Assembly: GCF_008369915.1 (NCBI RefSeq)
Contig: NZ_VSRN01000001.1
Span: forward strand, 5,576,501 to 5,640,500
Reading direction: 5' to 3'
Source: Dyadobacter sp. UC 10
GTDB taxonomy: Bacteria; Bacteroidota; Bacteroidia; Cytophagales; Spirosomataceae
DNA: 64,000 nt
In this document: in pieces, positions 34,853 through 43,790 of the stretch
How the letters are laid out: every line of letters starts with the position of its first letter
Position numbering within the stretch: the first letter of the stretch is position 1
The notes under the pieces: generated by a model
Databases searched by the model: none
What the model saw: only the letters and a program-made list of their open reading frames with translations
Told to the model about the DNA's origin: nothing
Position numbers and translations under genes: made by a program

Positions 34853-36316
34853 ATGGACCAAACGAATACACCAAAAGACAAGTCAGCTTCGTCAAGAAGG
34901 GACTTTATCAAGGCTTCGGCAGCTACCGCGGCGGGATTTATGATCGTCCCGCGCCACGTTCTGGGAAAGGGTTTCCGTGCTCCGAGTGATATGCTGACCG
35001 TCGCCGGCGTCGGTGTTGGCGGTAAAGGAAGATCAGATATCGCAAGTTTTTTCAAAAGTGGAAAAGCCAATATAGGATACCTCTGTGATGTGGACGACAG
35101 GCGCGCAGAAGAAACGGTCAAAACTTACCCGAAGGCCAAATACTACAAGGATTGGCGCGAGATGTTTGAAAAAGAAGCCAAGAATTTCGATGCGGTTTCT
35201 GTCTCAACCCCCGACCATACACACGCAGTAGTGGCCATGGCCGCTATGCAGCTGGGCAAGCACGTATATGTGCAGAAGCCGATGACGCACGATATCTGGG
35301 AAGCAAGAAAACTGACCGAGGCGGCGGCGAAATACAAAGTGGTAACACAAATGGGCAACCAGGGATCATCGGGTGACGGTGTGCGCCAGTTGCACGAATG
35401 GTATGATGCAGGCGTAATCGGTGACGTTGATACCGTATATATCTGGACCAACCGCCCGATCTGGCCGCAGGGCATTCCCTGGCCTTCTGATAAACCTGCT
35501 GTGCCGAAAGAACTGAACTGGGACCTTTGGCTGGGAACGGCGCCTCAGAAGGATTATGTGGAAGGGCTGATCCCCGGAAGCTGGCGCGGCTGGTGGGATT
35601 ACGGAACAGGCGCATTGGGTGACCTGGGATGCCACCTGATGGAAGCTCCCTTCCGCGTACTTGGTCTGAAATATGCGACGGATATGCAGGCCAGCGTAGG
35701 AAGCGTATTTACAGGTTTTGGTAAAAGGGGGATATTCCCTGATAGTTGCCCGCCATCCAGCCACGCGACTTTGACGTTCCCAAAAACGCCGAGAACGAAA
35801 GGCCCGGTGACCATGCACTGGATGGATGGAGGTATCAAGCCGGAAAGACCGGAAGAACTTGGGCCGAATGAACTGTTTGGCGACGGTAACAGCGGTATTT
35901 TGTTTGTTGGCTCGAAAGGGAAAATGATGGCAAGCGAATATGCTGCAAATCCACGCCTTTTGCCGCTCAGCAGAATGGAGGAGGTAAAGGTAAAGCAAAA
36001 ATTTGCGCGTGTGCCGGGAAGCGCCGACGGGCATTATGCGCAGTGGGTGGAAGGCTGCATTGCCGGTTACGGTAAAATGGAGCTCAGCTCGCCGTTTGAA
36101 CTCGCTGGTCCGCTGACAGAAGCTATCCTCGGCGCGAACCTGGCGATCAGAGGCGCGGATATGCCGAAGGCAAGGGAAGACGGAAAAGGCTTTACGTATC
36201 CCGGAAGCAACATGAAGATGCTTTGGGACGCTCAGAATATGAAAGTGACCAACTTCGATGAAGTCAATCAGTGGGTGCGCAGGAACTACCGCGAAGGCTG
36301 GAGCCTGGGTGTTTAG
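34853..36316 (+). CDS. Tat-exported Gfo/Idh/MocA-family oxidoreductase
   Basis: A 487-residue protein: a twin-arginine signal ('SSRRDFIKASAATAAG', about 14-40), an N-terminal Rossmann fold ('LTVAGVGVGGKGRSDI', a GxGxxG variant), the family motif 'HVYVQKPMTHD' (equivalent to EKP) and a C-terminal beta-sheet domain. Tat export with bound NAD(P) is usual for the secreted Bacteroidota/Planctomycetota branch. These enzymes oxidise or reduce sugars and some open glycosides through 3-keto intermediates. DUF1080 and ThuA proteins elsewhere in the window suit such a pathway. A strong terminator follows at 36331. Confidence 0.93.
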   Translation: MDQTNTPKDKSASSRRDFIKASAATAAGFMIVPRHVLGKGFRAPSDMLTVAGVGVGGKGRSDIASFFKSGKANIGYLCDVDDRRAEETVKTYPKAKYYKDWREMFEKEAKNFDAVSVSTPDHTHAVVAMAAMQLGKHVYVQKPMTHDIWEARKLTEAAAKYKVVTQMGNQGSSGDGVRQLHEWYDAGVIGDVDTVYIWTNRPIWPQGIPWPSDKPAVPKELNWDLWLGTAPQKDYVEGLIPGSWRGWWDYGTGALGDLGCHLMEAPFRVLGLKYATDMQASVGSVFTGFGKRGIFPDSCPPSSHATLTFPKTPRTKGPVTMHWMDGGIKPERPEELGPNELFGDGNSGILFVGSKGKMMASEYAANPRLLPLSRMEEVKVKQKFARVPGSADGHYAQWVEGCIAGYGKMELSSPFELAGPLTEAILGANLAIRGADMPKAREDGKGFTYPGSNMKMLWDAQNMKVTNFDEVNQWVRRNYREGWSLGV

Positions 36317-36330
36317 GATTTTGATAATAC

Positions 36331-36374
36331 AAAAGCGGCAGCCTGTTCAACGGGTTGCCGCTTTTGCTTTTGGA
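36331..36374 (+). terminator. intrinsic terminator of the Gfo/Idh gene
   Basis: The stem AAAAGCGGCAGCC / GGTTGCCGCTTTT (one mismatch) closes an 8-9 base loop and is followed by GCTTTTGG. It is 15 bp after the stop at 36316. The A-run on the left arm gives it some two-way character for the convergent hydrolase gene. Confidence 0.8.
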
Positions 36375-36478
36375 ATACATTGAACGTTGCAGGACCGACT
36401 GCCAATGACGGCCCGGATTCGGCTGAACGAATGATGGAGTTTCATTGCTGTGGCCTCCCTGCCGCGTTGTGGATGCAG

Positions 36479-37315
36479 CTATTTGTTTTTGAGAATAAAT
36501 TCACTGCATCGTTTTGCGAATTGTTTGGGATCGCTAAGCCAGGGATCATGCCCGGCAACGGCAAAAGTTTGTAGTTCAGCTTTTTGAAATAGCAGCATGT
36601 AGTGGTCAACCCAATCATACTGATAGCTGCGCTTTCCATTGAATATTATAATAGGGACTTGAATTCTGGCCAGGCTGTCGGCGATTGGCGCAGAGATTAA
36701 ACTGGCCATGGCCTCGTGATATTGAATCCCGGATTCGGCTTCTATCGACTTTGAGATTTCTACGGTGTCCAATTCGATGGTGCCATCAGCTTGTGGAGAT
36801 TCTGCAAGCGCCTTTTCTCGCATCGGCTGTTTGTGCGGTTTGTTATATTTAAATTCACTATCCCGTATGTAAGGTTTTCCCTGACCCATCCATTTGATTG
36901 TTCCACTTAAAATAAGGCCTTTAATATTTTTCGGATAGCTCTGGACATACAGTAATGCCAGGAAGCTTCCCCACGACGATCCTGCCAGAAATACCTTTTT
37001 TCCGGGAGCTAGGGTCATAATAAGCCGTCGCAGGTCTTTTACATGATCCTGCCATGTGTAGCTGTCAGCCCGCTCGCTTTTACCACAGCCTCTCTGATCG
37101 TAGTAAATGATAGTAGCACTTTCGCTTAACAGATCAAGCTCCGGTCGGAGGTACGCATGGTGAGCTGCCGGCCCTCCATGTAATACTATCACCACTTCCG
37201 ATTTGCTGCCGAGTTTCCAATAAGCTAGTTGCGGATGACTTTTTATGAGTCCTTCCTGGCAAAATGCTGAACACAAACTAGCCAGAAGCATGGCGATGGA
37301 CAATATTACCTGCAT
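36479..37315 (-). CDS. secreted alpha/beta hydrolase (proline-iminopeptidase-like)
   Basis: A 278-residue exported hydrolase (signal peptide 1-20). Oxyanion-hole motif 'HGGPA' (about 46-50), 'YYDQRGCGKSE' (about 71-81) as in proline iminopeptidases, nucleophile Ser114 in 'GSSWG', and C-terminal His in 'AGHDPW'. At the acid position the usual 'GxxD' reads 'NGKRS', so the catalytic Asp is not obvious, although an Asp follows six residues later. It may be an amino- or iminopeptidase or an esterase. It is a lone gene between two convergent/divergent neighbours. Confidence 0.85.
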   Translation of the reverse strand: MQVILSIAMLLASLCSAFCQEGLIKSHPQLAYWKLGSKSEVVIVLHGGPAAHHAYLRPELDLLSESATIIYYDQRGCGKSERADSYTWQDHVKDLRRLIMTLAPGKKVFLAGSSWGSFLALLYVQSYPKNIKGLILSGTIKWMGQGKPYIRDSEFKYNKPHKQPMREKALAESPQADGTIELDTVEISKSIEAESGIQYHEAMASLISAPIADSLARIQVPIIIFNGKRSYQYDWVDHYMLLFQKAELQTFAVAGHDPWLSDPKQFAKRCSEFILKNK

Positions 37316-37531
37316 AACAAAAAGGCTGATTCTGAACTAATATAGTGCGATTTCCCCAATTTCGCTATTGCCCTCAGTATAACACTAATAAGGAACAAGA
37401 TCTGGGAGGTATCTCGTGCAACAGTTCAGCAACGGCCACTTTTGCCTATTGAAATTTAATCCGATACTACATAACCGGGTATTTTTTAAAACGGTCGCCC
37501 TTTCTCACTTATCAGATTCATACAGAAGAAA

Positions 37532-37900
37532 ATGGACGAAGAAAGAGAGCTGATAGAAACTGCTCAGCTTTGGGACAAGGCCATGGAAACCAATGATGTC
37601 GATCAGATCAGCCGCTTTATGTCGGCCGACTGGATTATCGTGGGTGCCGATGGAATTACATCACGGGAGGACTTTCTTGATTCGATCCGTCAGGGCCATG
37701 TTTCTCATAACCGGATGGATTCCGACGAAGTAATTGCAAGAATTTATGAAGATACCGGGGTAGTAATCAGTCGCGGTACAAGTGCCGGGACTTTTAATGG
37801 ACAGCCTTTTGATCTCTACGAGTGGTCGACCAATGTATTCGTGCGACAGGGTGAGTCGTGGCGCTGCGCGGCAACGATGATCACGCCAGCCAAGCGCTAG
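37532..37900 (+). CDS. NTF2-like/DUF4440 protein
   Basis: A 122-residue cytoplasmic protein of the SnoaL/DUF4440 NTF2-like fold: 'WDKAMETNDVDQISRFMSAD' helix, 'GITSREDFLDSIRQG' and a final beta-sheet with 'WSTNVFVRQGESWRCAATM'. Families of this fold bind small hydrophobic ligands or act as ketosteroid-isomerase-like enzymes; the specific role is unknown. Confidence 0.85.
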   Translation: MDEERELIETAQLWDKAMETNDVDQISRFMSADWIIVGADGITSREDFLDSIRQGHVSHNRMDSDEVIARIYEDTGVVISRGTSAGTFNGQPFDLYEWSTNVFVRQGESWRCAATMITPAKR

Positions 37901-38007
37901 TTATTGTCAGGTTGTTTGAATCTGAATATCTTTCTCCAAACCCCACTGAATGAACATGCGGCTTCGGTGCTGTTTCCAGGGAACCACCGTTTTTAATTTT
38001 TCATGAT

Positions 38008-38175
38008 ATGACAACCAACGAAAATCCAGCAAAAGACAGTTTCTGGCAACGCGTGAAGGACACGTTGTTTCCAGAAAATTACATACAGGCGAAAAAGCCT
38101 GATGAGCCCTACATCATTTCCCGCGTACTGCATTTCCGGTCGCGCTACATTCCTTTGAGCCACTTGAAAAAGTAA
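38008..38175 (+). CDS. small hypothetical protein (55 residues)
   Basis: An ATG at 38008 opens a 55-codon frame ending at TAA 38173-38175. The product begins MTTNENPAKDSFWQRVKDTL and ends 'YIPLSHLKK'. Codon choice and G/C at third positions match neighbouring genes, and no longer frame on either strand explains the segment. It has no membrane helix or signal peptide. It lies 93 bp before the membrane protein gene at 38268. No family recognised; it could be spurious. Confidence 0.5.
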   Translation: MTTNENPAKDSFWQRVKDTLFPENYIQAKKPDEPYIISRVLHFRSRYIPLSHLKK

Positions 38176-38267
38176 GCCATTGTTCGGAATCACCGAGTAA
38201 ATTGTAGAATCTGCGTTTTTGGCACAAATATTTATCATAACCCGGAAAACCATCAAATTCCGAAGTT

Positions 38268-38747
38268 ATGAATGCAACAAAAAATATGGCAGCAGGATTA
38301 GCAGGTGCGATCGTCCTCAACTTGCTCCACGAGGGTGCTAAAAAGTTTTATTCAAAAGCGCCAAGAGTCAACAAAATAGGCGAGGAGGCTATTTCCAAGT
38401 CGCTCAAAACCATCAATATTGATCCGCCAACAGGTAAAACGCTGTTTGGGGTTACACTCGCTACCGACCTGCTCAGCAATGCTGCGTTTTACAGCATGGT
38501 GGGCAGTGGTAAGGAGGAAAATATCATGTGGCGAGGCGCTGGTTACGGGCTCGCAGCAGGTATAGGGGCATTAACGCTCACCAAGCCGCTTGGACTGAAT
38601 GACGAGCCTGTAAACAAAACTGTTCAGACACAGGTACTGACTGTCGCCTGGTACCTGCTTGGCGGGCTGGCCGCCGCGGTCGTAGCCAGGGGCATCAGCA
38701 ACAAGCCAAAGCTCCAGAACCTGGTTAATTCTTTCGGAAGTTTTTAA
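38268..38747 (+). CDS. small hypothetical membrane protein
   Basis: A 159-residue protein with three to four hydrophobic segments (about 7-22, 60-78, 90-105 and 125-142, the last 'VAWYLLGGLAAAVVARG') and Gly/Ala-rich helices ('GYGLAAGIGALTLTKPLG'). It has no signal peptide, so it is likely an inner-membrane protein. Its 3' end overlaps the convergent sialidase-like gene by 23 bp. Family not recognised. Confidence 0.7.
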   Translation: MNATKNMAAGLAGAIVLNLLHEGAKKFYSKAPRVNKIGEEAISKSLKTINIDPPTGKTLFGVTLATDLLSNAAFYSMVGSGKEENIMWRGAGYGLAAGIGALTLTKPLGLNDEPVNKTVQTQVLTVAWYLLGGLAAAVVARGISNKPKLQNLVNSFGSF

Positions 38748-39918
38748 TACGGTGAAAGGTCAGAAAATTGGCGTCGTGGTTATTGTGGGCGCCGTCTGAT
38801 CCATCATCGAATGCGGTCCGGGACAGGAAAATGATGTCCTTGTCTTCAAACAGCCAGTCTACATATTGAAATCCATGTTTGATAACATCGGGATGGCTGA
38901 GCAGTTTTTTGCGAAAATCCCAGCTCACCAGGTCTTTCGAGCTGAATAACCCCTGCGTGTTTCGGATACCCGCAGGGGATTTTCCCTGGTTTGCGGCCTT
39001 GACTTCGTCGGGAATGTAATTAGCGATGGTCCAGTACAACTTGGATTTCGGGTCGTAACGGATTGTAAATTTTTTGCTCCCGCCGGGAAACTTAATGAAG
39101 TCTTTTTCCGGGTCAAAGCTGGCAGTAGTCCCATCGCCGCTTATGCGGACTATGGCGGCCTTTTCCTCCAATGTAGAGCGGTCGTCGACGCGCAGTATGT
39201 CTACCAGTGTACCTTCCGGCGTCACAACTGCATTGCCTTCCAGCCAGCCGCCGAAATGGCCGTTGAGAAACGTGGAGTCGAAGCGTACTATACTGGATGA
39301 GGTCCAGTTGGAGGCAATCATCGGGTCGGCATTGACCGGGATAGACATCATAAAAGCACTATATCTTTTTCCCCATTGCTTTGGAGGGCCCGCCGCATCT
39401 TCCATGGTCCGCCATAGCCTTCCTTTGTGCTCTACAAACGGCATGGGCGCGCAATGGTATTCACCCGCTTTCAGCAGCCCGTGGGAGGCATCTGTTGGCT
39501 GCGTCCAGGACCTGCCGCCGTCGATCGACTTCCGGATGATCGTGTTGCCATGGTGCCGGTTGGTCCCGAATAGGTACAGGTTACCCTGATGAAAAAACAG
39601 CTTTGACCAGAATTGACCATTGATCTCTGCTATTTGCCGCCAGGTTTTTCCCTTATCGGCAGACTTGTAAATGCGTGAAACAGCACTCACATGTTCGGTC
39701 GATTTAGGGCCGAAAAAATCGTGGGAGGCCAGGTAACTGCCGTCGGGCATAACCACAATACTGGGTGAGCCGATATACTGGCCTGATGCCGCAGGGCTAT
39801 ATGCAACAATGGAGCCAGGCACCTTCGCGCCGTCGGAGCCCTGGGCCGATATTGTCACTGGAAGCATTAAAAACCAGCTTAATGCCAGTGCAAACTTATT
39901 TATCACTGTTAGGTTCAT
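38725..39918 (-). CDS. secreted BNR/sialidase-fold protein
   Basis: A 397-residue exported protein (signal peptide 1-25, ISAQ) of the six-bladed sialidase/neuraminidase fold. Asp-box repeats are visible as 'SADKGKTW' and 'SIDGGRSW', with an early 'GSPSIVVMPDGSYLASHD' blade. Many proteins of this fold in Bacteroidota are not sialidases but act on other glycans, and I do not see the arginine triad clearly. It stands alone between the small membrane protein gene and the siderophore receptor gene. Confidence 0.85.
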   Translation of the reverse strand: MNLTVINKFALALSWFLMLPVTISAQGSDGAKVPGSIVAYSPAASGQYIGSPSIVVMPDGSYLASHDFFGPKSTEHVSAVSRIYKSADKGKTWRQIAEINGQFWSKLFFHQGNLYLFGTNRHHGNTIIRKSIDGGRSWTQPTDASHGLLKAGEYHCAPMPFVEHKGRLWRTMEDAAGPPKQWGKRYSAFMMSIPVNADPMIASNWTSSSIVRFDSTFLNGHFGGWLEGNAVVTPEGTLVDILRVDDRSTLEEKAAIVRISGDGTTASFDPEKDFIKFPGGSKKFTIRYDPKSKLYWTIANYIPDEVKAANQGKSPAGIRNTQGLFSSKDLVSWDFRKKLLSHPDVIKHGFQYVDWLFEDKDIIFLSRTAFDDGSDGAHNNHDANFLTFHRIKNFRKN

Positions 39919-40041
39919 GGTGTGTAGGCGTTGTGGGGTAGATTTAAAATTATCAATTAATCAATAATTTTTATTACAATTCAATAATTTCATTTCTATT
40001 CCGCAACATCATCCTGTGCTGTACTGACCCGGGAACTGCAC

Positions 40042-40083
40042 AAAAAATAGCCGGTATACATGCAGGTGCACGCTTACCGGCTA
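40042..40083 (-). terminator. intrinsic terminator of the siderophore receptor gene
   Basis: Read on the minus strand, TAGCCGGTA and TACCGGCTA pair over a roughly 17-base loop and are followed by TTTTTT. It lies 19 bp beyond the stop of the receptor gene (40102) and is the clearest factor-independent terminator in the window. Confidence 0.85.
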
Positions 40084-40101
40084 CTTTATTTTTATATAAA
40101 T

Positions 40102-42564
40102 CTAGAACTTATAGGCAAAACTTGCCACCACATTTCTGGGCTTTTGCGGATTTACAGACCAGTAACCAGTATAGTAAGTCTTATTGGCGAGGTTGTTCAT
40201 GTTAAGGCCGATGCGGAATTTGGCGGAGCTATAGAACAATGTAGCATTCATCACCGTGTACGCTGGCAGCTCGAACACGCCGGTAGCACTATTGTCGATC
40301 ACTTTATAAATGCCTGCATAATTTCCTCCAAAACCCAATCCGAAATCTTTTAATGCACCTTTGGAAAAAGCATAGGTACCCCAGAAATTTACCAGATTTT
40401 GCGGCCCCTGACCGCCGGGCGCTCGCCCGGGTTGTGCGTAAAAATCGTTTTCATCTCCCGACATTACCTTTGTCTCGTTGTAGCTGTATCCCGCGATCAG
40501 GCTCAGCCCTTTGACCGGATGGGCATTCAAATCTATTTCGAAACCCTTGCTGCCAACCTTTCCGCCCTGCAGATAATTATAGAAATTGGCCGGGTCGCCG
40601 GTAACCCGGTTGGTTACCTTAATATCATAAACAGACACCGTTGCAAACAGCTTGTCAGAGAAAAGATTGGTTTTGATACCATATTCAAGCTGGTCCGCAT
40701 GCTCTGGCTTGAATGACTTAATGCGTGGATTGTTCCCGTCAGGATCAGCAACCTGTCTCGGCTCGACATTGATAAACGCATTCATATAGTTCACGAAAAG
40801 CGACACTTTTTCAAGAACAGGCTGGTAAAGCAAACCGAATTTCGGGGACAATGCGAACTGATCGAAATCATCTTCCGACGTATTCTTTTCGCCTTTGGAA
40901 TCAAAATAATCAGCACGCAGGCTGGCCATTGCCATCAGATTTGGCGTAATGTTGATCACATCCGAAATATACGCGCTGTAAGAGCTGTTGGAAATATTGC
41001 TGTTGCTGCTGCCTGTGCCCGCCAGCAGGTTGTCGACCGAAGGCTGCGTAAGGTAAACAGGCGCCAGGGAATCACCGGTAAAGGGATCTACATAGTTGAC
41101 GTCACCCTGCGGGGTAACACTTCTCGCCCAGCCCCAGCCCGAACCGTTTTCGATCACATTACGATTGAAAAAATCCAGGCCGACAACCAGCCTGTTGCGC
41201 ATCCGCCCGATGTGAAAATCGCCGTTGAAATTCTGCTGGATATCAATGGTATTGGTCGTTTGCTGTTCCTTGTGAAAGTATTGGCTGAATTCATTATCAC
41301 CCGAAACATCATCCCAGATGTAGGTATAAATACCATTTGATTTCACATTTCCGCTCGAAAACACCGTTTGCGATGTCCACTGGTTCGACAGTTTATAAAC
41401 CATCTGTCCTTGCAGGTTATACCTCGGGTTTTTGATCGTCAGGTCGTTGCTGGTAAACGATAGTTTGTTATTGAGGTTGAGCTCTTCGATGGTTTTGAAC
41501 GGCAGGGGAGATAGACGGTCGGAGTGAAAAAATACGGGCGGGACGGCTCTTTCTTCCTCCAAAATTTCTGCATGGAACAGGAAAGAAAGTTTGTCATTCA
41601 CCTCATAGCTCAGCGACGGGGCTATGAAAAACGACTTTTTGAAGCCGGCGTCCTGGAAAGTATTCTCGGAATGGAAGGCGGTATTGACGCGCAACGCGAT
41701 TTTTTCTGTCTTACTTAAAGGCGTATTCACATCAGCCGTAATCCTGTTCAACCCGAAGCTGCCGATATTATAGGCAACTTCCCCGCCGAATTTGTAATAA
41801 GGTTTTTTGGTGATTGTATTAATTAATCCGCCATAACTGTAAAAACTTCCGCCAAACAAGGTGCCCGACGGTCCTTTGATTACCTGGATTTCTTCCACAT
41901 TTGCCGGGTCGAGATTGCCGCTCACAAGCCCAGGCAGCCCGTTATACAAGCTCGGCTGCGCATCAAATCCCCTCAATGCAAAATATGCGCCCCCATCGCC
42001 GGCACGACCGGTCGACTCCCAGGTCCGGCTGATACCGGGCACATTCCGCATTGCGTCGTCGTAGTTCGTAATCCCCTGCTGCTTCATGACTTCGGAAGAA
42101 ACACTGTTATAAACCTGCGGATTTTCCAGGTTTTTCAGTGGCATTTTGGCTACGATGGTATTTTCTTTGTTCAAAACCCGGGCGGAAACGACTACCTCCT
42201 TCAATTCCTCTGCATTGATGGTCAAAGTGAAGTCGACTGCATAACTATCTCCGGCCTCGACAACTACCGACTGCTGGGCCGGTTTCAGTCCAACAGCCGA
42301 GGCAGTAACTGAATATGCGCCTTTTTTAACCCGGCTGATCTGGTATTCGCCCTCGGGATTGGTAACCGCGCCAAGTCCGCCGGGGCGCAGCCTCACGCTC
42401 ACTCCAAAAGCCGGCTGGCCGTCGGATGTTACAATCTTCCCTTTTACCACAGCATTCACATTTTGCTGCGCGAAGCCGGGCATTGCAGTTACAAAAAGGA
42501 GCAGCAGTGCAAACCGGCTTCTGCTGAATAAATTGGTACTGTATTTTTTGTAGAAAGGATCCAT
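40102..42564 (-). CDS. TonB-dependent siderophore receptor
   Basis: An 820-residue receptor: signal peptide with a long N-terminus (1-33, GFAQ), CarboxypepD_reg-like domain (about 38-120), TonB-box region 'LKEVVVSARVLNKENTIV', plug (about 135-260) with 'GGAYFALRGFDAQPSLYNG' and 'EEIQVIKGPSGTLFGG', and a barrel ending in a terminal Phe. The plug motifs match ferric-hydroxamate/catecholate receptors of the FhuA/FpvA type, and 'LANKTYYTGYWSVNPQKPRN' near the end is characteristic of them. It is divergent from an AraC regulator that probably controls it, a common arrangement for siderophore receptors. Confidence 0.94.
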   Translation of the reverse strand: MDPFYKKYSTNLFSRSRFALLLLFVTAMPGFAQQNVNAVVKGKIVTSDGQPAFGVSVRLRPGGLGAVTNPEGEYQISRVKKGAYSVTASAVGLKPAQQSVVVEAGDSYAVDFTLTINAEELKEVVVSARVLNKENTIVAKMPLKNLENPQVYNSVSSEVMKQQGITNYDDAMRNVPGISRTWESTGRAGDGGAYFALRGFDAQPSLYNGLPGLVSGNLDPANVEEIQVIKGPSGTLFGGSFYSYGGLINTITKKPYYKFGGEVAYNIGSFGLNRITADVNTPLSKTEKIALRVNTAFHSENTFQDAGFKKSFFIAPSLSYEVNDKLSFLFHAEILEEERAVPPVFFHSDRLSPLPFKTIEELNLNNKLSFTSNDLTIKNPRYNLQGQMVYKLSNQWTSQTVFSSGNVKSNGIYTYIWDDVSGDNEFSQYFHKEQQTTNTIDIQQNFNGDFHIGRMRNRLVVGLDFFNRNVIENGSGWGWARSVTPQGDVNYVDPFTGDSLAPVYLTQPSVDNLLAGTGSSNSNISNSSYSAYISDVINITPNLMAMASLRADYFDSKGEKNTSEDDFDQFALSPKFGLLYQPVLEKVSLFVNYMNAFINVEPRQVADPDGNNPRIKSFKPEHADQLEYGIKTNLFSDKLFATVSVYDIKVTNRVTGDPANFYNYLQGGKVGSKGFEIDLNAHPVKGLSLIAGYSYNETKVMSGDENDFYAQPGRAPGGQGPQNLVNFWGTYAFSKGALKDFGLGFGGNYAGIYKVIDNSATGVFELPAYTVMNATLFYSSAKFRIGLNMNNLANKTYYTGYWSVNPQKPRNVVASFAYKF

Positions 42565-42726
42565 CGTATCTGATTAAAGCGGCTGCAAAGAAATGCTCTG
42601 TTTGTATTAAATCCAAATAAGAATAAGTGCTTTTGGTGGATGATACCAGGTGAATGGGAACTTGGGGAACGTATCTATGTATTTGTTGTTTAAAAATGCA
42701 TATCGGCTGATTACAAGCCTACAATC

Positions 42727-43710
42727 ATGACGTTCGAATTCACAGCAGAACCTGATTTTGACTTCCTGACCAGCTTTTCGGAGCAGTTCGGTATCCTGGC
42801 AGCAGACAATGAGCTTTTGATACCGGATATAATGGGGGAGGGAAGTATCCGTAAAATCGATTTCAGTGATGATTTTAAATTGCTGATCCACCACTGCACA
42901 TTCAGGGACTCTTTCGTGCTGCGAAGAAAAGCGCCGGCGGAAATGAGCGACTTCGTCACTGTGGTTTTTCACAGCTCGGCCTTACCTAACAATACATTAT
43001 CTAACCGCGAGACAAGCTTTGAATGCCAAAAAGTTAACAATTCCTGCATTGAAGTTTCTTCCAACGACCTGAACTCCGAAATACGGTTCCCTGCCGGGCT
43101 GGAAATCCATTTTTCTACTGTTGAGATCAAAGCTTCTCTGCTGGCCGAAATGCTGGGGCAAGTGAATGCGAACAGGGTGATCGAAACGGTGACAAACGGA
43201 AGCAATACGTTTCTCTATCATTTCACGATGACCCCCGATTTTGAGAAAATCCTGCGGCATTTGAGTGAAGACAGTGAACCCGGTCCGTTAGGTTTGTTTT
43301 TTTATAAACTGAAAATCCAGGAGCTTTTTTATCTGCTTTTCACCAAAATGATCCTCCGTGAAAATAAGCCACAGAGTAATATCAATAATTCAGATATCAC
43401 CCGCCTGATGCTGGTCAGGAGCGTGATACTGGAAGATCTCAGCGTCCCACCCCAGTTGAGCGCGCTGGCCAGGCTGGCGCACATGAGCGAGACGAAAATG
43501 AAGCTGCTTTTCAGACAGGTCTTTGGCGACAGTATTTACAACTACTACCAGAATGCGCGCATGGAAGAGGCTGCATTGCGTTTAAAGCAAAATAAACTTT
43601 CGGTCTCCGAGGTAGGGTACCAGCTTGGGTTTTCAAATCTCAGCCATTTCAGCCGGTTATTTCAAAAACACCACGGGCACACACCTAAGAAATTTCAGTC
43701 TGCCGGATAG
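42727..43710 (+). CDS. AraC-family transcriptional regulator
   Basis: A 327-residue regulator with a poorly conserved N-terminal ligand domain (1-215) and a C-terminal double HTH (about 225-323): 'SVPPQLSALARLAHMSETKM', then 'SVSEVGYQLGFSNLSHFSR' and 'HHGHTPKKFQ', the canonical AraC end. PchR-like regulators divergent from siderophore receptors respond to the ferric siderophore. The neighbouring receptor supports that role by context. Confidence 0.92.
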   Translation: MTFEFTAEPDFDFLTSFSEQFGILAADNELLIPDIMGEGSIRKIDFSDDFKLLIHHCTFRDSFVLRRKAPAEMSDFVTVVFHSSALPNNTLSNRETSFECQKVNNSCIEVSSNDLNSEIRFPAGLEIHFSTVEIKASLLAEMLGQVNANRVIETVTNGSNTFLYHFTMTPDFEKILRHLSEDSEPGPLGLFFYKLKIQELFYLLFTKMILRENKPQSNINNSDITRLMLVRSVILEDLSVPPQLSALARLAHMSETKMKLLFRQVFGDSIYNYYQNARMEEAALRLKQNKLSVSEVGYQLGFSNLSHFSRLFQKHHGHTPKKFQSAG

Positions 43711-43790
43711 GGCTATTTTTCGGTCTTTTGAGAATATTTTAACCGAATCGGGTAAGGTAGTTTTGTCTCATCATGTAACGAACAAAAACG

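Noticed and set aside
39074..39589. 171-codon plus-strand frame opposite the sialidase-like gene
   Set aside because: Antisense shadow; the opposite strand encodes a clear BNR protein with signal peptide.
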